Of a DNA stretch of 22,909 nt, positions 1 through 6,937 are shown piece by piece. The DNA comes from JBLHIK01 sp047614005 (GTDB taxonomy: Bacteria > Patescibacteriota > Minisyncoccia > Phycocordibacterales > UBA1006). Every line of letters begins with the position of its first letter. The stretch's first letter is position 1. The notes beneath the pieces are model-generated. The model saw nothing but the letters and a program-made list of their open reading frames with translations, had not been told where the DNA came from and did no database searches. Both the position numbers and the translations under genes were made by a program. The DNA is taken from positions 1 to 22,909 of the forward strand of contig JBLHIK010000010.1 in NCBI GenBank assembly GCA_047614005.1, in the 5' to 3' direction.

Positions 1-464
1 TGAGCAAGCTCCTTTGCGTCTGAAATATTAAAAACCATATAAGGTTGTGGACCAAGGCTTTTAAAAGATTCTATCCAATCTACAATAAGAAGTAGTGCAT
101 CTTTTTTCATTACACGACGAACCTCTTTTAAGAAAATATCTTTTTTTTCTACTTGAAACAGAACATTTGAAACAATAGCAATATCTGCAACACTGTCCGA
201 AAGCTTACTCCCTCCTAGTTTTTCAAGATCACACCACAAAGAAATAATCCTTTCTCCTAGGCCTCTTTCTTCTGCTGTATTTTTTAGTGTTTGAAGAAGG
301 TCTCGTTGTATTTCAAGAGCATACACTTTCCCATCTACCCCCACAGCTTCTGCAAGAGCATAACTATAGTGACCACTCCCTGCCCCAAAATCAACAGCTG
401 TGACACCTTCTATATTACCGAGTTGTTCTATGTTGTTTTTTGGATTTGAGAAATTATCAATCAT
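1..464 (-). CDS. Class I SAM-dependent methyltransferase, C-terminus cut by window edge
   Basis: The reading frame starts with ATG at 464 and stays open to base 1, giving 154 residues. Residues 25-31 read DFGAGSG, the glycine-rich motif I of Rossmann-fold methyltransferases. Glu51 at the end of strand 2 is placed to bind the SAM ribose, and residues 96-104 (AIVSNVLFQ) resemble the motif IV region. These features fit the Methyltransf_11/25-like superfamily; the substrate cannot be told. It lies 9 nt downstream of gyrA on the same strand and probably shares its transcript. No Shine-Dalgarno sequence precedes the ATG. The C-terminal part is outside the window, so full length and substrate domain are unknown. 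Confidence 0.85.
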   Translation of the reverse strand, partial: MIDNFSNPKNNIEQLGNIEGVTAVDFGAGSGHYSYALAEAVGVDGKVYALEIQRDLLQTLKNTAEERGLGERIISLWCDLEKLGGSKLSDSVADIAIVSNVLFQVEKKDIFLKEVRRVMKKDALLLIVDWIESFKSLGPQPYMVFNISDAKELA

Positions 465-473
465 ATATAAAGA

Positions 474-2945
474 TTAGAGACAAGTAAGTGAAGCTATCGA
501 ATCATCTTTTTTCAATTTCATAATAATCACCCCTTGGGTAGAACGCCCGAGCTCTGGAACAGAATCAAGTTCTGTTCGTATAACTTGTCCATTCTTTGAA
601 ATAGCCAATAGCTCATCTGCATCTCCAGCTATAACACGCGCTATCATGAGCTCTCCTGTCTTCGCAGTAAGGTTTACTGTTTTAATACCAGAACCCCCTC
701 GTCCTTGAACCTTATAAGCAGACACTTCTGTCTTCTTTCCAAGTCCATGCTCTGTCATTACTAAAATATGAGATTCTTTTTCAAGTGCCTTTTTAATAAT
801 ACCAAAACCTACTACTTTATCGTCTTTTGAAAGTTTGATTCCTCTTACTCCTCCAGCAGTCCGTCCCATTTCCCTTACATCAGATTCTGCAAAACGAATA
901 CCTTGTCCTTTTTTAGTAGCAATGAAAATATCATCTCCTTCTTCAACAAAAGAAGCAGCGTATAACCTATCACCATCTTTAAGACTAATAGAAATGAGTC
1001 CACTGCGTCTAACATCTTTGAAACTCTCTGCATTCATCTTTTTCACTACACCTTGTTCAGTAATAAGTACGAGAGACATATCTTTCTCTTTTATTTCTTT
1101 AGGTAGTGCAACAATACTCGTCACGTCCTCTTCACCTGAGAGAGATATAAAGTTTTGGATAGATTTACCTTTTGTAGCACGTCTTCCTTCTGGGATTTCA
1201 TGCATCTTTATTTGATATGCTTTTCCAGAATCAGAAAAGAAGAGCAGGTCTGCATGAGTACTAGCATGAAGAAGTTTTGTGACAAAATCTTCTTCTTTAG
1301 TAGCAAGATCTATGACTCCCTTTCCTCCTCGTCTTTGTGTTTTGTATTCAATAGGGTCAGTTCTTTTTATATAGCCTCCTTTTGTAAAGACCAGCACAGC
1401 CTCTTTTTCAGGAATAAGATCCTCACTTGAAATACTTTTCACTCCACCTTTAACAATAGTTGTTCGACGAGCATCTCCGTATGTATCACGAATATGATTC
1501 CATTCTTCTATTATATGTTCACGCATCTTTGATTCACTTTTTAGGAGATCTTCGAGAGCTTTTATGACTTTCATTTTCTCTTTCAATTCATCTTCAAGAG
1601 CTTTTCTCTCAAGAGCAGCAAGCTTTTGAAGGCGCATGTCAAGAATAGCTTGTGCTTGACGCTCGGAAAATTTGAATTTTTTCATCAAATTCAATCGTGC
1701 ATCATTGGTATCTTTTGATGATTTAATAGTCTTGATTACCTCATCAATATTATCAAGTGCTTTTACAAGTCCTTCAAGTATATGTGCACGCTCTTGCGCT
1801 TTACGAAGGTCGTACTCTGTTCGACGCTTTACTACATCTTTTCGATGTTTTATAAATTCTGAAAGAAGTACTTTGAGCGACACTGTCTGAGGCACACCAT
1901 CAATAAGAGCAACCATGTTGTAGTTGAATTTTTGTTCAAGCTGAGTGTGTTTATAAATGTAGTTTAAGATTTTTTTAGGAAAAGCAGAAGACTTCAGAGA
2001 GACCACAACACGCATATCATCTATGGTAGTAGATTCATCACGAAGGTCACGTATTCCTACTATTTTCTTTTCACGAACAAGGTCAGCTATTTGTTCTACA
2101 AAGTTTGATTTATTGACACGAAAAGGAAGAGAAGTGATAATAATATCACTTTGTTCTGTTTTATTTTCTAGTATTTCTGCCTCTCCTCTTACTACCACCC
2201 CACCTCGTCCAGTAGAGTACGCTTGCTGAATATCTTTTACATTATAAGCGATTCCTCCGACAGGAAAATCAGGTCCTTTTACAAACTCTAAAAGGTCTTC
2301 TGTGTTTGCGTCAGGGTTTTCAATAAGATGAATAGCAGCATTCATAACCTCAGTAAGGTTATGTGGAGGAACATTAGTCGCCATACCAACAGCAATACCT
2401 AAAGTACCATTAAGAAGAAGTCCTGGAACAGCTGTAGGTAGAACTATAGGTTCTTTTCTTGTTGCATCATAGTTTGGACGAAAATCTACTGTTTCTTTTT
2501 CAAGATCACGAAGGAGTTCCGCAGAAAGTTTGCTCATTTTTGCCTCTGTATAACGCTGAGCAGCAGCAGAGTCGCCATCAATAGATCCAAAGTTTCCCTG
2601 CCCTATTACAAGAGGATAACGAAACACGAAATCCTGTGCCATACCAACCATAGTTTCATACACAGCAGTATCTCCGTGAGGGTGATACTTACCGAGAACG
2701 TCTCCTACGACAGCAGCACTTTTTCGAAAACGCCCACCTGCAGTAAGACCCATACCATTCATAGAAAAAAGTATACGACGGTGCACAGGCTTGAGCCCAT
2801 CACGAATATCAGGTAGTGCACGAGAAGTAATAACACTCATGGCATAAGCCAAGTATGATTCTTTCATTTCTGCAGAAATAGTAACGGGTACTACCTCATC
2901 ATATACATTATTTTTATCTGTTACATCTTTATTTTTCTTTGCCAT
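474..2945 (-). CDS. gyrA: DNA gyrase subunit A
   Basis: GyrA cuts and rejoins DNA in the GyrA2GyrB2 complex that introduces negative supercoils using ATP. The 823-residue length is normal. The active-site tyrosine is Tyr132 in AAAQRYTEAKMS, and the preceding loop HPHGDTAVYETMV (residues 88-100) is the quinolone-contact region. At the positions of E. coli Ser83 and Asp87 it has Thr93 and Glu97. The GyrA box QRRGGKG lies near residues 537-543 and starts the six-bladed C-terminal DNA-wrapping domain, which separates GyrA from ParC. The protein ends soon after the last blade, without a long acidic tail. It is transcribed leftward from an extended -10 box just before the ATG, with the methyltransferase gene immediately downstream. 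gyrB is not in the window. Confidence 0.98.
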   Translation of the reverse strand: MAKKNKDVTDKNNVYDEVVPVTISAEMKESYLAYAMSVITSRALPDIRDGLKPVHRRILFSMNGMGLTAGGRFRKSAAVVGDVLGKYHPHGDTAVYETMVGMAQDFVFRYPLVIGQGNFGSIDGDSAAAQRYTEAKMSKLSAELLRDLEKETVDFRPNYDATRKEPIVLPTAVPGLLLNGTLGIAVGMATNVPPHNLTEVMNAAIHLIENPDANTEDLLEFVKGPDFPVGGIAYNVKDIQQAYSTGRGGVVVRGEAEILENKTEQSDIIITSLPFRVNKSNFVEQIADLVREKKIVGIRDLRDESTTIDDMRVVVSLKSSAFPKKILNYIYKHTQLEQKFNYNMVALIDGVPQTVSLKVLLSEFIKHRKDVVKRRTEYDLRKAQERAHILEGLVKALDNIDEVIKTIKSSKDTNDARLNLMKKFKFSERQAQAILDMRLQKLAALERKALEDELKEKMKVIKALEDLLKSESKMREHIIEEWNHIRDTYGDARRTTIVKGGVKSISSEDLIPEKEAVLVFTKGGYIKRTDPIEYKTQRRGGKGVIDLATKEEDFVTKLLHASTHADLLFFSDSGKAYQIKMHEIPEGRRATKGKSIQNFISLSGEEDVTSIVALPKEIKEKDMSLVLITEQGVVKKMNAESFKDVRRSGLISISLKDGDRLYAASFVEEGDDIFIATKKGQGIRFAESDVREMGRTAGGVRGIKLSKDDKVVGFGIIKKALEKESHILVMTEHGLGKKTEVSAYKVQGRGGSGIKTVNLTAKTGELMIARVIAGDADELLAISKNGQVIRTELDSVPELGRSTQGVIIMKLKKDDSIASLTCL

Positions 2946-2951
2946 GAAAAA

Positions 2952-2960
2952 AGTATAGCA
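2952..2960 (-). promoter_or_regulatory. Extended -10 promoter of gyrA
   Basis: On the minus strand the sequence reads TGCTATACT, an extended -10 box, ending 6 nt before the gyrA ATG. No convincing -35 or Shine-Dalgarno sequence is present. A start site about 7 nt after the -10 box would fall on the ATG, so the transcript is probably leaderless. Confidence 0.7.
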
Positions 2961-2980
2961 TACTCTAAAAGAGATTCTAG

Positions 2981-3062
2981 CTGTGTGAAATTAACGAGCA
3001 ACACAGAACTAACGAAGGAGGTCCGACCTACGCACAAAGGATCAGGCATCGCATCTTTTATA
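2981..3062. other. GC-richer intergenic segment of unknown function
   Basis: The 266-bp gap between gyrA and the first tiny membrane gene holds a segment that is clearly less AT-rich than the other intergenic DNA here. It contains a short palindrome AGGTCCGACCT near 3019-3029 and a stem CTGTGT/ACACAG at about 2981-3006. Read leftward, a TATAAA box lies at 3057-3062. No open frame is convincing. It could be a small RNA or an interspersed repeat; the sequence alone does not decide. Confidence 0.3.
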
Positions 3063-3086
3063 CACAACATCATTATTTAATTATAA

Positions 3087-3119
3087 AAAAGCGATTTTGA
3101 CTCCGTCAAAATCGCTTTT
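3087..3119. terminator. Bidirectional intrinsic terminator
   Basis: A perfect 15-bp inverted repeat (3087-3101 with 3105-3119, 3-nt loop) has an A-tract on one side and a T-tract on the other, so it can stop transcription in both directions. It lies upstream of gyrA and would mainly end leftward transcripts from the small membrane genes. Confidence 0.85.
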
Positions 3120-3156
3120 AATTCTTTTTGCTAAAATTTTAATTCCCTAGTAAAAC

Positions 3157-3186
3157 AAAAACCATACAAATAAATATATGGTTTTT
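3157..3186 (-). terminator. Intrinsic terminator after the small membrane genes
   Basis: A 10-bp stem, AAAAACCATA (3157-3166) with TATGGTTTTT (3177-3186), has a 10-nt AT-rich loop. Read leftward it is followed by a T-rich run, 25 nt after the stop codon of the gene at 3212. Confidence 0.65.
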
Positions 3187-3211
3187 TCAAGGAAATTATC
3201 TTTATGCAGTT

Positions 3212-3346
3212 TCATTTTGGAAGTAATCCCAAAACCCACAAAATAGCTACCCCAATAGCAGCAAACATACCTAGAAGAACAATGCCAACATTTTTTAAAG
3301 TAAATGCTGATGGATGTTTTCCAGGTGAAGAATTTTTATTTTTCAT
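3212..3346 (-). CDS. Small single-pass membrane protein (44 aa)
   Basis: I do not recognise this protein. From ATG 3346 it has 44 residues: a polar, Lys/Ser/Pro-rich N-terminus followed by one hydrophobic stretch (VGIVLLGMFAAIGVAILWVLG, from about residue 20), ending LLPK. The frame stays open upstream to an ATG at 3415, but that extension overlaps the end of the preceding gene and is coded by TA-rich DNA (TATAATATAAT) that looks more like a promoter, so I prefer the shorter start. It is followed by a terminator and seems to be the last gene of a leftward group of membrane-associated genes. Confidence 0.5.
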   Translation of the reverse strand: MKNKNSSPGKHPSAFTLKNVGIVLLGMFAAIGVAILWVLGLLPK

Positions 3347-3401
3347 GATATGTACAATTTGGTTCGAGTAAATTATATTATATACAAAAACAATTGCAAG
3401 T

Positions 3402-3587
3402 TTATTTCTTTTCAAGAATTGAAAAATTCTCTTTTATTTCAATCAAGTCAACTTTTTTAGAAAATCGTTCCCGCAATATAAAAGACCAAAAAACAACAAT
3501 TCCAATAGCAATAAAGAAAACAACAGTATATACGATACGCTCTTTTTTCTTTGAAATTTTTTGCTTGTTTTGATCGTTACTATTCAT
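3402..3587 (-). CDS. Small single-pass membrane protein (61 aa)
   Basis: No family is recognised. The 61-residue protein has a strongly basic N-terminus (residues 1-17, rich in Lys, Asn and Gln), one transmembrane helix at about residues 19-39 (VYTVVFFIAIGIVVFWSFIL) and a charged tail of about 20 residues. The positive-inside rule suggests the N-terminus is cytoplasmic and the short tail lies outside. It starts 26 nt after the stop of the metallo-beta-lactamase-fold gene. No Shine-Dalgarno sequence is visible. An inverted repeat lies directly before the start codon and may contain its promoter or an operator. Confidence 0.6.
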   Translation of the reverse strand: MNSNDQNKQKISKKKERIVYTVVFFIAIGIVVFWSFILRERFSKKVDLIEIKENFSILEKK

Positions 3588-3606
3588 ACACTATATATAG
3601 TAGTGT
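3588..3606. promoter_or_regulatory. Inverted repeat abutting a start codon
   Basis: ACACTA at 3588-3593 and TAGTGT at 3601-3606 form an inverted repeat around a TATATAG core that could serve as a -10 box for the leftward gene at 3587. An operator overlapping a near-leaderless promoter is possible but not shown. Confidence 0.35.
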
Positions 3607-3613
3607 ATAAGAT

Positions 3614-4240
3614 TTAAGATGAAAGTACTACTACCTCCCCCTCTTTACCATCTACATCTTTTTTCTTCAGAGTTATTTTATCTTGCACTTCTACTCCTTC
3701 GGCACTCATTTCTTTGAGGAATTTTTGTAGTACTTCACTCTTTTCATCTCCATAATCCATAGGAATAACTATTGCAGGAGAAAGCTTTACAGCAAGAGCC
3801 CCAGCGTCAGAAGAGGAAATACCTTCAAGTGAAATAAAGAGGATATGTGGCTCACGTATTTCATCCATAGTTGCACCAGAAAGGTCTTTATTTGCAAGTC
3901 TGCCTAAAAACAGTACGTCTATCTCATCAAGAGTAAAAGAATATACAGTATTGACATACTTCTTTCCGTCTATTTCTGGCATATCTTTTGTGGCAATACC
4001 TTTAAAGAAAACACCTTCTGCTTCATATTCACCTGGCCCCGAAATAACAAAAGGTTCTTTATCTCCGTACGTTACTGTATCTACTCCATAATATTGAGGA
4101 TGTCTCGTTGTTATTAAAGTAATATCAGTTCCAAATGAACTTACTTTTTTATCGATAGCTTTATCTACTGGATTGATAGCAATGGTCAAATCACCTTTTG
4201 TGATTTTAAAAAACTGTGATGTGTGGTGTGTAATTATCAT
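3614..4240 (-). CDS. Metallo-beta-lactamase-fold protein without metal ligands
   Basis: The 208-residue protein has the outline of the UlaG/PF13483-like branch of the metallo-beta-lactamase superfamily: an N-terminal MIITHHTSQFFKITKGDLTI strand pair, an INP where hydrolases have (I)DP, GPGEYEAEGVFFKGI in the middle and PMDYGD near residue 170. The metal-binding HxHxDH loop is replaced by TTRHPQYYGVD (residues 44-54), which keeps one His, and the usual late His in PxHYG is Asp. Activity as a two-metal hydrolase is therefore unlikely; a structural or binding role is my inference. It is transcribed leftward from an extended -10 box next to its ATG, away from rpsA. Confidence 0.75.
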   Translation of the reverse strand: MIITHHTSQFFKITKGDLTIAINPVDKAIDKKVSSFGTDITLITTRHPQYYGVDTVTYGDKEPFVISGPGEYEAEGVFFKGIATKDMPEIDGKKYVNTVYSFTLDEIDVLFLGRLANKDLSGATMDEIREPHILFISLEGISSSDAGALAVKLSPAIVIPMDYGDEKSEVLQKFLKEMSAEGVEVQDKITLKKKDVDGKEGEVVVLSS

Positions 4241-4247
4241 ATGAAAG

Positions 4248-4256
4248 AGTATAGCA
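4248..4256 (-). promoter_or_regulatory. Extended -10 promoter of the MBL-fold gene
   Basis: TGCTATACT on the minus strand ends 7 nt before the ATG at 4240, with no Shine-Dalgarno sequence between them. The spacing suggests a leaderless mRNA. Confidence 0.65.
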
Positions 4257-4283
4257 TCTTCTTTGAAAAAAATAAAAAACTTA

Positions 4284-4312
4284 TTGCATCGAGCACCCTT
4301 CTCTGATAGAGT
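4284..4312 (+). promoter_or_regulatory. Promoter of the rpsA leader
   Basis: TTGCAT at 4284-4289 and TAGAGT at 4307-4312 are separated by 17 bp, and TG at 4304-4305 extends the -10 box. The predicted start is near 4319, giving a leader of about 150 nt before rpsA. Confidence 0.5.
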
Positions 4313-4318
4313 GTCCTG

Positions 4319-4469
4319 GTCTTTATATGTACATTATATGTATAAAGAATTATCTTATTAGAAAAGTGTTGTGAGAGGTAGCCCTTCCAAAGAGAGAAAT
4401 CCTTGGAAGAAATCTCACATAAAGAGCGTTGGCTCTTGATGCACTTCTATGTGCATTTTTTAATTTATT
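4319..4469 (+). promoter_or_regulatory. Structured 5' leader of rpsA
   Basis: Four hairpins follow each other. (1) CTTTATA 4321-4327 pairs with TATAAAG 4341-4347. (2) A nested stem has TGTGAGA 4370-4376 with TCTCACA 4413-4419 enclosing CTTCCAA 4384-4390 with TTGGAAG 4403-4409. (3) AAGAGC 4422-4427 pairs with GCTCTT 4432-4437. (4) ATGCAC 4439-4444 pairs with GTGCAT 4451-4456, followed by a run of T that resembles a terminator and ends 8 nt before the ATG. The layout suggests attenuation or S1 autoregulation. I do not recognise an Rfam family. The RNA could also be a processed small RNA. Confidence 0.55.
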
Positions 4470-5546
4470 ATGACAACAGAAACATTAGAAAAAAATGAAA
4501 TTCTTACTCTCTCTCCTGAAATAGGAACTATAGTAGAAGGAGAAGTAGTAGCAGTTTCAAAATCGACTCTCTATATCAATATTCCTCCAGCTCGTACTGG
4601 TATTATTTTTGGACGAGAATTCAACAACGCAAAAGAGATTATTAAAAATGTTGCTATCGGTGACAGTATCTCTGCAAAAGTTGTAGAAACAGAAAATGAA
4701 GATGGATATATCGAACTTTCTCTTAAAGAAGCGCGACAAGCTCTTATCTGGGCAGAAGCAGAAGCTGCTATCTCAGAAAAACGTGTGTTTAACATGGAAA
4801 TAGCTGATGCAAACAAAGGAGGTATCATCGTAGACTGGAAAGGTATCGAAGGATTCATACCTGCAAGTCAGCTCAAACCAGAACATTATCCAAAAGTAGT
4901 AGATGGTGATAAGACAAAGATACTACAAGAACTAAAAAGTCTTGTAGGGCAAACTATCCCTCTTACTATTATTACTGCCCTACCAAAAGAAAACAAACTT
5001 ATCTTCTCAGAAAAAGATGGGAGCGTATCTGAAGAACGAAAAGAAGCAGTAGGAAAATACTCTGTTGGTGACGACATAGAATGTGAAGTAACAGGTATTG
5101 TAGAATTTGGAGTATTCCTGAAACTAGAAGAAGGACTCGAAGGACTCGTACATATCTCTGAACTCGACTGGGGTCTCGTTGATAATCCAAACGATCTCTT
5201 TGCAGTAGGAGAAAAAGTACCTGCAAGAATTATTGAAATCAAAAATGGAAAGATTTCTCTTTCTATTAAATCTCTCAAGAAAAATCCTTGGGACCAAGAA
5301 GGTATTCAAGATATGAAAAAAGGAGATATTGTGAAAGGTGTAGTGATCAAATTCAACCGACACGGTGCTCTTGTATCTGTAGCAGAAGGTGTTGCTGGTC
5401 TTGTTCACAAATCTCTTTTTGAAAGTGAAGATGAAATGAGAAAGAGCCTCGACCTTGGAAAAACATATGATTTCCAAATAACTCTTTTCAATCCAGAAGA
5501 ACAACGTCTTACATTTATGTATATGGACGCAGAGAAAAAAGCGTAA
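4470..5546 (+). CDS. rpsA: S1 domain protein, ribosomal protein S1 homologue
   Basis: The 358-residue protein has four S1-type OB-fold repeats at about residues 18-87, 104-181, 197-268 and 283-352. The third is the most canonical (GDDIECEVTGIVEFGVFLKL followed by GLVHISEL), and the fourth has GLVHKSLF. S1 binds mRNA on the 30S subunit during initiation. E. coli S1 has six domains; four-domain forms are common in other phyla. There is no Shine-Dalgarno sequence at its start, only AT-rich sequence, which is typical for S1 genes. The gene is preceded by a structured leader with a terminator-like last hairpin and followed by a long bidirectional terminator. A general S1-domain RNA-binding role is the alternative. 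Confidence 0.9.
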   Translation: MTTETLEKNEILTLSPEIGTIVEGEVVAVSKSTLYINIPPARTGIIFGREFNNAKEIIKNVAIGDSISAKVVETENEDGYIELSLKEARQALIWAEAEAAISEKRVFNMEIADANKGGIIVDWKGIEGFIPASQLKPEHYPKVVDGDKTKILQELKSLVGQTIPLTIITALPKENKLIFSEKDGSVSEERKEAVGKYSVGDDIECEVTGIVEFGVFLKLEEGLEGLVHISELDWGLVDNPNDLFAVGEKVPARIIEIKNGKISLSIKSLKKNPWDQEGIQDMKKGDIVKGVVIKFNRHGALVSVAEGVAGLVHKSLFESEDEMRKSLDLGKTYDFQITLFNPEEQRLTFMYMDAEKKA

Positions 5547-5554
5547 TACTATTT

Positions 5555-5604
5555 TACGAAATAAAAAAAGACAAGCTTACAAGCTTGTCTTTTTTTATTT
5601 CGTA
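5555..5604. terminator. Bidirectional terminator between rpsA and pth
   Basis: A perfect 24-bp inverted repeat (5555-5578 with 5581-5604, 2-nt centre) has A- and T-tracts on both flanks of the GACAAGCTT core. It separates two convergent genes and can serve both. Confidence 0.9.
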
Positions 5605-5612
5605 GTGGTTGT

Positions 5613-6203
5613 TTATTTTTCAAGCAATCCAAACGCATTGTTTGCTTCTTCCCATGGGAGAATAACAATGAGCTCAAGTGCTCTTTCAATTTTCTTTTCT
5701 ACAGAGAGGAGTACTTCTTTTTCTTTTGAAGAAAAAGCACCTACAACAAAATTACTTATGTATTCCTTTGATGGCTTATGAGAGACTCCCTCTTCGTCAC
5801 AAGGACTGATACCTACTCTTATGCGTACAAAATCCGAAGTATCAAGCTCAAGAGAAAGAGATTCTATACCTCTATGTCCTCCTGTCCCTCTATTTCGAGA
5901 CAATCTAACAGTTCCCAGAGGTAAATCAATATCATCATAAATAACAATCATGTCCTCTGTCTTTATTTCCAAGAGAGAAAGAGCTGCTTTTACAGGGATG
6001 CCTGATGTGTTCATAAAAGAGAGTGGCTTTACGAGAACCACTTCCTCTCCTTTTACTTGAGTGTACGCCACGAGAGACTGAGAGCCACTCTCATTACGCC
6101 ATGACACACTACGATAGAGAGTATTTAATACATCTTTCCCTATATTATGTCTCGTTCCAGTATATTCTTTCTCAGGATTTCCTAATCCAATAATAGCTTT
6201 CAT
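5613..6203 (-). CDS. pth: Peptidyl-tRNA hydrolase
   Basis: Pth cleaves the ester bond of peptidyl-tRNAs that drop off the ribosome and recycles the tRNA. The 196-residue protein is of normal length. It starts MKAIIGLGNPEKEYTGTRHNIG, with Asn9 and the catalytic His19. Asn65 lies in KPLSFMNTSG, and Asp90 in IYDDIDLPLG corresponds to the Asp that positions the catalytic His. The later GHNG motif appears as GHRG (His110-Arg111), so the Asn that normally follows His is Arg, while the three main catalytic-site residues remain. It is transcribed leftward, convergent with rpsA, from a -10 box touching its start codon, and divergent from lepB. Confidence 0.96.
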   Translation of the reverse strand: MKAIIGLGNPEKEYTGTRHNIGKDVLNTLYRSVSWRNESGSQSLVAYTQVKGEEVVLVKPLSFMNTSGIPVKAALSLLEIKTEDMIVIYDDIDLPLGTVRLSRNRGTGGHRGIESLSLELDTSDFVRIRVGISPCDEEGVSHKPSKEYISNFVVGAFSSKEKEVLLSVEKKIERALELIVILPWEEANNAFGLLEK

Positions 6204-6210
6204 GAATGAA

Positions 6211-6219
6211 AGTATCCCA
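6211..6219 (-). promoter_or_regulatory. Extended -10 promoter of pth
   Basis: TGGGATACT on the minus strand ends 7 nt before the pth ATG at 6203, with no Shine-Dalgarno sequence. It forms a divergent pair with the lepB promoter 32 bp away. Confidence 0.6.
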
Positions 6220-6250
6220 TACTTTAGAGCTCTCGTAAACTCTTTTTTTA

Positions 6251-6259
6251 TGGTATACT
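6251..6259 (+). promoter_or_regulatory. Extended -10 promoter of lepB
   Basis: TGGTATACT ends 9 nt before the ATG at 6269. No Shine-Dalgarno sequence fits in between, so the message is nearly leaderless. Confidence 0.65.
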
Positions 6260-6268
6260 TTTCTCCAT

Positions 6269-6904
6269 ATGCAAGACCAGATAGAAACTCAAGAAACTAC
6301 ATCACCAGAAGTTTTAGAAAACACTATCCCCCATCAACCTCTACCAAAGAAGAAAGATAAAGGTGGTTTTTTTGAAACAGTAAAATTCATCTTGATTGTA
6401 CTTGCTATTGGACTACCTATTCGTATGTACATAGCACAACCTTTCATCGTGAGTGGTCAGTCTATGTTTCCTACCTTCCACAATGGAGAATATCTCATTG
6501 TGGACGAGATATCATACAGATTCAAAGAGCCAGAGCGTGGCGATGTTGTAGTCTTTAGATACCCAAATGATCCAAGTAAGTTTTTCATAAAGAGAATAGT
6601 TGGCCTTCCTGGAGAAGAAGTCTCTATAAAAGGAAAAGAGATAACCATACTCAATGAAGAACATCCGGAAGGATTTATCCTCCCAGAGCCTTACACAGAA
6701 AACAAACAATCAGGTGTCGTAGAGAGCGCTCTTGAAAATGATGAATACTTTGTTATGGGTGACAACAGAACAGCCAGCTCAGACTCTCGAAGCTGGGGAC
6801 CCCTACAAGAAGACTTTCTCGTAGGAAGAGCATGGGTACGACTCTTCCCTGTCGATAGAATAGATTTCCTACCAGGAAAAGAATCAAGTGAAGTAAAAGT
6901 TTAA
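6269..6904 (+). CDS. lepB: Signal peptidase I
   Basis: The 211-residue membrane serine protease removes signal peptides from exported proteins. A polar N-terminus of about 33 residues precedes one transmembrane helix (about 36-55, TVKFILIVLAIGLPI). The catalytic Ser65 lies in SGQSMFPT and the general base Lys108 in FFIKRIVGLPGE, followed by MGDNRTASSDSRSWG (box E) and a short C-terminus. This is the typical single-helix type found in Gram-positive and CPR bacteria. It probably processes proteins such as the secreted one encoded at 22053. Its -10 box lies next to the ATG, and hisS follows 33 nt downstream with its own -10 box. Confidence 0.97.
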   Translation: MQDQIETQETTSPEVLENTIPHQPLPKKKDKGGFFETVKFILIVLAIGLPIRMYIAQPFIVSGQSMFPTFHNGEYLIVDEISYRFKEPERGDVVVFRYPNDPSKFFIKRIVGLPGEEVSIKGKEITILNEEHPEGFILPEPYTENKQSGVVESALENDEYFVMGDNRTASSDSRSWGPLQEDFLVGRAWVRLFPVDRIDFLPGKESSEVKV

Positions 6905-6925
6905 AAAATATTATTAATAATTTAT

Positions 6926-6931
6926 TATAAT
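6926..6931 (+). promoter_or_regulatory. -10 box of hisS
   Basis: TATAAT lies 6 nt before the hisS ATG in an AT-only stretch. No clear -35 box or Shine-Dalgarno sequence. The same near-leaderless spacing is seen at other starts in this window. Confidence 0.5.
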
Positions 6932-6937
6932 TTATAT

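Noticed and set aside
640..700. GyrA Thr and Glu at the quinolone-contact positions as resistance mutations
   Set aside because: Thr93 and Glu97 (coded near 2655-2670) are conservative natural variants in many phyla; resistance cannot be inferred without a susceptible relative. The window position given is only within gyrA.
3340..3375. GGTTCGAGT-like sequence as a tRNA T-loop
   Set aside because: No acceptor stem, anticodon arm or CCA-side pairing can be built around it.
3347..3415. Longer form of the small membrane protein starting at 3415
   Set aside because: It overlaps the preceding gene and is coded by promoter-like TATAATATAAT sequence; the shorter form fits a single-pass protein better. 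Not excluded completely.
4557..5504. Several open frames antisense to rpsA
   Set aside because: They mirror the rpsA codons, lack start signals and are rich in Ser, Phe and Ile as expected for shadows.
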